Below the pieces are notes generated by a model. The model worked only from the letters and a program-made list of their open reading frames with translations. It was not told where the DNA came from and did not search any database. A stretch of 64,000 nt of DNA from contig JAEUWY010000005.1 of assembly GCA_022059125.1 (NCBI GenBank), forward strand, positions 6,138,001-6,202,000. Direction: 5' to 3'. Every line of letters starts with the position of its first letter. Position 1 is the stretch's first letter. The position numbers and the translations under genes are program-made. Below, in pieces: positions 58,248 through 64,000 of this stretch. The DNA is from Corynespora cassiicola. Its lineage: Eukaryota; Ascomycota; Dothideomycetes; Pleosporales; Corynesporascaceae.

Positions 58248-60056
58248 ATACTTTTTTTTCAAATTCTTTGGAGAAGGCTGTGCTATTCTCTCCGGGTTGG
58301 GGTGGCCCAGGCTTGGTTGTGCACATCATCTCCGCGGCCGCCCGTATTAGACTCCAGCTAGATAGGCTTCGGAATTTTTCGGAATACAACACAGTTCGCT
58401 TCACCAGTCCTCTTTTCTTTGCAAGACCTGCATGTGTTCCGACTAAATGCCAGGACTATTAATGCCCCATTGGCCACAGCTGTCAGAAATGAGACCAACT
58501 TCCAATCATGAAAACAAGGCGATGAAAGAACACGAACTTACTTGAGTAGTCTATTAGAGGGTTTTGAACAGGATAGATTGTACCAAGTTGATAGAGCCAG
58601 GGTTATTCGGAATGTCGCGAGGGCCAAGACCCATACTATGTCCGTCGCGGCCACCATGGCCACCACGGCTCCAACGGCCCCCGCTGTAGTCATCTACCGT
58701 CGAAAACATTTAGCACACAAACTCGAAGGATTCATTTTAACAACACCACAAAGCGCTTCGACGATACCTAGGCCGATGACGTCAAATGATGTGTTCATTT
58801 TATCTAAATAAATATGTTCAGCTTCTGCTGCTCCTCCTCCTCCTCCTCCTACTGCTGCCGTTACTGCTGGTGCTGGTGCTGCTGCCACCGGAAGTGGGCA
58901 GGGCAGCGGCGGTGCTCTCTCTGGTGATGGCCAAAAAGGCCACACCTAGATATAGTTAGTATCGCAGTTCCAAACTGACAGAATGTGTAGACAAACCTCC
59001 AGCAAACGCCAAACACGCGTTGGCGCTCAGCACCGCCGCCACCCCGACCACCACCACAACCACCACAACCACCGCTGCCGCCGCCGCTGCTGCCGTTGCT
59101 GCCGTTGCCGTTGCCGCCGCCGCCACTGCCGGCAATTTATATATTCTAGAATGTAAACTCAATACACATTTCTAGAAACTGGATAAATGTAAACCTTTTT
59201 GACTTACGTATAAGTCGGGCAGGGTGCGGCTGTCCTCAAGCTGCTTTCGGCGAGGATCAGACGCTGCTGGGCTGGGCTGGCAGCTATTTAAATGTTGTTG
59301 ATTGGCATGGGATTTTCCTGTTGTTGTTGTTGCTGCTGCTGAAGCTCCTGCAGTTGCAAATATTTTCGAGTTGAAAGAAGTCGGTTCCGAAGAGAGTCTT
59401 TGGCCAGAATTTGGCACTGCCGTGTGGTTCTTGAGATGAGTTTGTTGAATTGAAGAGGGAATGGAGCCCTGGGGTGGGCGACGCATTATTTATGCGCAGC
59501 ACTGGCTGGCAACGGCAGGGGAGGTGCCTACTAGAAAAGGTCGGCCCCAAACATACATCAACTCAGTTGGAAGGGGCTACGCTGGGAAAGGCAGTGACGC
59601 TGGAAGGTGTGCGCAGACGGCTCAGGCAGAACACCGCAGTTGCCAGCACCCTCCATCACGTGATATAGACGCACACTCCTCCCCTCAGCTTAGATACTTA
59701 CCATGTTCTAATAGAAGGCGCTTAATAATATGTAGGATTCACAATATACTATACTGTCAATATACCTAGGCATCTTTTCACCGTCAAAAGCACAGTAGAG
59801 AGAATTTACACATCACCCGCCTTCCTCCAGTGACGACTCCATGGTGAGCTGAGAACTTGAACTGTGAAGAAGCTTCTTTTTCGAACAGTAAAGATGATTA
59901 TAGGGCCGATGAGGCATTGATCACCTTGAATGTTATAAGGCCATGCTATACACTAGCGAATTGAACTGTAATGTATTCCGAATGGCCCCGAATCTACCAA
60001 CTTGGTACAATTAATCCCGTCCAAACCGGCGTTTTGACCATCATAACATCATAACA
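58248..60056. other. low-complexity intergenic region
   Basis: Trinucleotide-rich tracts occur at about 58819-58895 (GCT/CTC units) and 59027-59130 (CCG/ACC/GCT units), and a CAACAA/GTT tract lies near 59318-59340. A possible minus-strand gene is annotated separately. About 59700-60056 shows no feature. Confidence 0.5.
58358..59486 (-). CDS. possible small membrane-protein gene across low-complexity DNA
   Basis: Several minus-strand segments read as membrane helices with plausible splice sites between them: VAAVLSANACLAFAGG followed by GTTTGT...ACTAACTATATCTAG; GIVEALCGVV; AMVAATDIVWVLALATFR then ITLALSTWYNLSC ending at a GTAAGT donor near 58542; and AVANGALIVLAFSRNTCRSC after a CTGACAG acceptor, with a stop at 58358. 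A long frame starting MRRPPQGSIP at 59486 could be the first exon. One TAG lies between the second and third segments unless a ~39 bp intron removes it. Alternatively the tracts merely give Ala/Val/Leu runs by chance. No family is assigned. Confidence 0.25.
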
Positions 60057-61657
60057 TCATAGCCTTGACCTTGGCCGCCATTTGATATAAGGATGTTCCT
60101 CCCCAGTCGCGACAAGATGATCAATATCGCGTGTATTGACCAGCCCTGGATGGGCCTGGTCGATATGTGTAATTCCACACAGCCTCATGGACGTCTCCAG
60201 TTCGTCCTTCAATACTGCAAAGATGTTAGAGATATCCCGAAGCTCGTGCTTTGAAGGACTTACTTTGTGTTAGGTGTTCAACGCCATCATCCCCATACAT
60301 CAAACTATAAAGGTACGGTCTGCCGACGCCCACTGCCGTCGCACCAAGAGCTATCGCCTTCAGTATATCAGATCCCCGCTCAAACCCTCCATCAATGTAC
60401 ACCTCCAACTTGTCAAAGATGTCGGGGCAGATTCTATGCAGCTCTAGCAAGGCCAATATGCTCGGTTGCGCGCCATCGAGGCTTCTCCCGCCGTGATTAC
60501 TCAGGAAGATGCCACTTGCGCCGTACTCCACCGCCTTGACCGCATCCTGTGCGCTCTGCACCCCCTTGAGCACCACCGGAAGGCCGCTGACCTCCTTGAT
60601 CCACCTCAGGTCCTCCCAGATGAGCTGCTTATCCACATACTGCGCCATCAGCCGACCCATCCCACCCCCCTTCTTATCGTTACTCGCCACCGCCCCCGAA
60701 ATCGCACTCGCGACGTTCTCAGCCGCGATCCGCTCGTCCGCCTCGCGCTTGCCCGGCACCGGCGCATCCACCGTCACGAAGATGGCCCTGATGCCCAGAT
60801 CCGCCGCCTTGCGCAGCAGCTCCGCCGTCTTGGGGCGGTCGCTGTTGACGTAGAGCTGCAGGAAAAACGGCTGGTCCTTTTTCCCCGCCTTGACTATCGA
60901 CGAGAGCGGGTACGAGGCGTTGCTCGAGATGCACTGCACGATGCTCTCGTTTGCGCAGCCGCGGGCGAGGGCGCATTCGCCGTCCGGGTGCGCGAGCCGC
61001 GCCATCGCGGCCGGCGAGACGAAGAACGGGGCTGACGAGTCGCAGCCGAGGATCGAGCGCTTGGTGCATACCGTCTTTACGTCTCGCAGGATGCGCGGGC
61101 GGAACATGACGCGCCGTGTCAGGGCCTTGTTTTGGGTGTGGGTGACGAGGTCTGTTGCTGCGCTCGAGTAAAAGGCCCATGCTTTTGGTGTGAGGGTGTG
61201 GCTTGCGGCTTCCTGGAAATCGTGGGCGGATATGAGGGCGTGTAGGTGCGGTTTCTCGTATACCGTGGGGACTTGGGGTGGGATTTGGATTGTGTGTGGC
61301 TGTGGGTTTAGTTCTGCGGCCGCGGCCTCGACGATTGTGGATTTGGGCGGGACATCGTTGGATGGCAGTAGGTCTCCGATGAATTTGTCTGCTGCCAGGG
61401 TTTCCTCGAGCATCCCTGGCGCATGTATTTCTTCGTATGCTTGTGTGGCATCTTGTCCAGCATATTTCAGAATCACTGGCTTTTGTGAGTACAGACTAGA
61501 TTGTCAATGGCAGACTATTCGTACCTTCAGCACCGCCGGGGTGGACATTCAAAAAGTCGGTAACATCCCAGACCTTGTCACTGACTGCTATCCAACAGTC
61601 CTGAGGAGAATTGTGTGATTTGATTGCGTCTAAAGAAATAGCTTGGCCTGCAGACAT
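60057..61657 (-). CDS. flavocytochrome b2-like FMN-dependent 2-hydroxy-acid dehydrogenase
   Basis: Exons 61657-61525, 61475-60264 and 60214-60057, 500 aa; introns of 49 bp each (GTACGA...CCAG; GTAAGT with CTCTAAC branch...GCAG). Residues 1-80 are a cytochrome b5 domain with haem ligands His39 (VHPGG) and His62 (EIHAPG). Residues ~115-490 are the FMN alpha-hydroxy acid dehydrogenase barrel: FRPRILRDV, QLYVNSDRP, VVLKGVQ, the catalytic NHGGRSLDGAQPS with His372 and Arg375, and YIDGGFERGSDILKA then GRPYLY for FMN phosphate. Cyb2-type enzymes oxidise L-lactate and pass electrons to cytochrome c; relatives use glycolate or mandelate. There is no mitochondrial presequence, as the protein begins directly with the b5 domain, so a cytosolic place is more likely than the yeast intermembrane space. 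Confidence 0.9.
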
Positions 61658-62246
61658 TTTGAAGATCTCCAAGAATTACCAAGAAGAAGAAAAGATGCAC
61701 AAGGTGGTCAAGAGGACTGAAAACTGAGAACGAAAAGCCCGCGGCCATACCAGCCAAGAGAAATATCCCCAATCCTTACTTCAGTCTGCTCCGATTCGCC
61801 ACACATCTCGGTGGTCCGTACCTTTCGCACGCTTCTCCGTAAAGCAGAAGCCGTGAATTCGGTCTTCTCGCAGTCGTGCGCACGGTCGCTGATAGGCAAA
61901 TGCTTCTTCGGACTTCTCGCCGAAGCCCCCCCGCCCCTTGCGAACACCACAGAAAACGGATCCCAGTAAGCGGAGATGGGTCCATTCTCTCCGCATTTCG
62001 GCAGATATGTTTGAAATCCGGGATAAGTGGGGATATGAAAAGTCTGGGGAAGTTGTGGTTTGTAATGGGGATATCGGTTTATGATGGCTTCACGTTACCG
62101 ACACATGGGGGGCGAAGGGCCTCGTGCAACCTGATCTGAGGACCAAATATGAAGATTAATCCACCAGTATTCATTGATTCATCATGTCCTAAAAGGCTGA
62201 ATCTTGATATTTCTTTGCTATCGAAATGGGGCCTTCCCAACTGCGC
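61658..62246. other. promoter region of the hydroxy-acid dehydrogenase gene
   Basis: This 589 bp separates two genes on the minus strand. Short overlapping frames on both strands lack features. I recognise no regulatory site. Confidence 0.4.
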
Positions 62247-63885
62247 TCAATGCACATATCTAAACCTAACAACTGCATCTCCTCCATGCCCAGTCTTACC
62301 ACCCCGAATCCCCCCTCCAACAATCCCCAGTTCCTCTTCTTCTTTCTCCATCTTCTTATTCTGCCCCTTGAGATAGTACTTGATAAAGATGGCCATACCT
62401 GCACATATCAGGCATGCGGCGCTCATCATCGCGCCACCGGCGTAGTACCTCGGCTTTTGCGAGTCGGGAAACGCGTAGGATGTATAAAAGTGTGCAACAC
62501 CGGCAGCCATGAGATTGATGATTGCAAGAGCAGCTGCACGCTTGGATGCAGGACGGGGCAGCGAGGCGGATAGCCAAGAAACGCAAAGATTGTAGGGGCT
62601 GTATGTTCCCGAGGTCATGAGGAACATGGAAAAATAGCGGCCGCCGAGGGAGGGAACAAACATGGCCTTGAGGGTGGTTGTTAGCGTGAGGCTTGAAGCT
62701 TCCTTGAAGGTAACCTTGGAACTTACCAAAAGGTTCCCCAGCAAACCAAACATCATGGGAATTGCAATATGCCATCCACGCTCGCCCTTGTGCGCAGCAT
62801 GAAAAGACACGCAAAGCGAAACCACAAAGGCGAATAGATATGGAGGTGCTGTCAAAAGAAGAGTGATGGTGGTGTTATAACCCAATGTTCCAACAATGGA
62901 AGGGAAGAAATTGTTGAAAGACTGGGCCGTAATAAGCATCATCTGTAGTATAATGAACATGTATAGCTTCGGGTCAAGAAGGGCCTGCTTTAAGCCCCAG
63001 AAGATGGATTCGGGGTCTTCGTCGCGGATACCAGCATTCTCTTTGCGGATACGCCATTCGGCATAGAGTTGGTGTTCCTTGGGGAGGAACTTGGTGATCT
63101 TCTGGCAGGGGAAATCGGGGAGGATGGGCAGGCAGAGAAGAGCAATGACAACGGTCATGCTCCCTTCGATGATGAATAACCATTCCCAAGCAGGTCTTCC
63201 AGCTTTTCCATCCATCCGGTCCACGATACCAGCAGCAATCAAGCCGCCAAAAGAAGAAGCCAGCATATTTGAGCCGTACAAAATCGCCATGCGAGGTGGC
63301 AGTTCGGTCCTCTTATAGTAGCAGCTCATCAGGAAGAATACGCCTGGTAGAAAGGGTGCTTCGACCAAGCCGAGAATAAATCGCGAAGCAAATAGGCCAC
63401 CAAAATTTCGAGTGAACGCCTGGCACATTGAGACAATCCCCCATGCTGATGTGACGCAGCAAAGGTACCACGAAGGTCGGACCTTTGTGATGATCATGTT
63501 CGAAGGTAGCTGCGTGATTACATCTTGGAGTTCCAATCAGTCTACCATGCGTAGAGAGAGGGGGATTCGAAGAGTACTCACATCCAACGTAGAAGATCAT
63601 CAAACAAGTATTGTACTGTGAGTTGTTGATACCAAGAGTATCAGTAAGACCAGCAATCTTCGCGTTTGCAATGTTGTTCCTGTCCAGGATATTCAACAAG
63701 AACAGCAACGCGACGACAGGCAACAGCGTCGAATCAAGCCTCTTCACAAGAGACCTCTCAAGGCGTTTCTGCTCATCGTGGGATAAATGTACTAGCTCGT
63801 CGGGCAGAGGCAGCTCGTCTTCAGGTCGGACAACCTTTTCGATCGCCTCAAAACTGGCCTTGGGGTTGGCGGCAATATCTCCCAT
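62247..63885 (-). CDS. MFS permease, anion:cation symporter family
   Basis: Exons 63885-63582, 63523-62727 and 62666-62247, 506 aa. The first intron is 58 bp (GTGAGT, CTGAT branch, CAAG). The second is exactly 60 bp (GTAAGT, CGCTAAC branch, CTCAAG) and holds no in-frame stop, so retention would add 20 residues; I call it an intron because the removed part splits a membrane segment and its signals are strong. I chose the Met at 63885, not the one at 63966, because the family's acidic N-terminus starts there. Marks: RLDSTLLPVVALLFLLNILDRNNIANA, TQLPSNMIITKVRPSWYL, EAPFLPGVFFLMSCYYKRTELPPR, WEWLFIIEG and RYFSMFLMTSGTYSPYNL. The family moves organic anions and vitamins; substrate unknown. Confidence 0.87.
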
Positions 63886-64000
63886 TGTAGCAGGCTGCCA
63901 ATAGTAGCGAATGAGACAGAACGTCTTCTTGCAGAGCAAGACGAATACACAAGGAAGGGTAGTCAAAGTAGTGTGTTCGCCCTCTTAATCACGCAGATGA

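Noticed and set aside
59461..59769. 102-codon plus frame near 59.5 kb
   Set aside because: No features, and overlapped by several other frames in all directions.

Overview
The window looks like nuclear DNA of a filamentous ascomycete (Pezizomycotina; Dothideomycetes is my guess, not proven). The reasons are protein-coding genes with 44-128 bp introns carrying GT...CTAAC/CTGAC...AG signals, typical fungal families (AA14 oxidase, WSC-domain peroxidase, siderophore transporter, RPS0, EAF), and a central AT-rich block of about 21 kb whose transposons carry the C-to-T / G-to-A decay expected of repeat-induced point mutation (RIP).

Left arm, 1-23.5 kb, is gene-bearing DNA of normal composition. 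In order: AA14-type copper oxidase (-), EAF transcription elongation factor (+), ribosomal protein S0 (-) and mitochondrial uS15 (+) sharing a 244 bp divergent promoter, a 3 kb stretch without a convincing gene, a secreted haem peroxidase fused to four WSC domains (+), an MDR-family oxidoreductase (-), a small membrane protein (+), a GrpB-GNAT fusion (+), a gene remnant, and a siderophore-type MFS transporter (+). Two exact ATCAGATAA sites, the binding consensus of the iron regulator SreA, lie 338 and 420 bp upstream of that transporter.

Centre, about 23.6-44.7 kb, is an AT isochore built from dead repeats: a complete Ty3/Gypsy element with 359 bp LTRs and a 5 bp target duplication, a Tc1-like DD34E element with TA duplication that is far less damaged than its host DNA, and several copies of one further repeat family ('Rep-A'), one of which kept normal base composition. 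Two GC-normal islands (about 30.65-32.76 and 33.06-33.88 kb) sit inside it. The second starts a small predicted secreted protein with a Kex2-like site, an arrangement seen for effectors in AT isochores of some plant-associated Dothideomycetes.

Right arm, 44.7-64 kb. Next to the isochore lies an accessory group: a RING-finger protein (+), a fungal AAA+ ATPase (-) and a two-part protein with a DUF7708-like region and a degenerate NTPase region (+, with a probable frame break near its start). Then follow an M43 metalloprotease (-), 3 kb without a clear gene, an anion:cation symporter-type MFS permease (+), a low-complexity region that may hold a small membrane-protein gene, a flavocytochrome b2-like 2-hydroxy-acid dehydrogenase (-) and a second permease of the same MFS family (-). 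The last three recognised genes could form an organic-acid uptake and oxidation group.

All splice sites were read by eye and checked for frame arithmetic. No database search was run, so family names rest on recognisable motifs.
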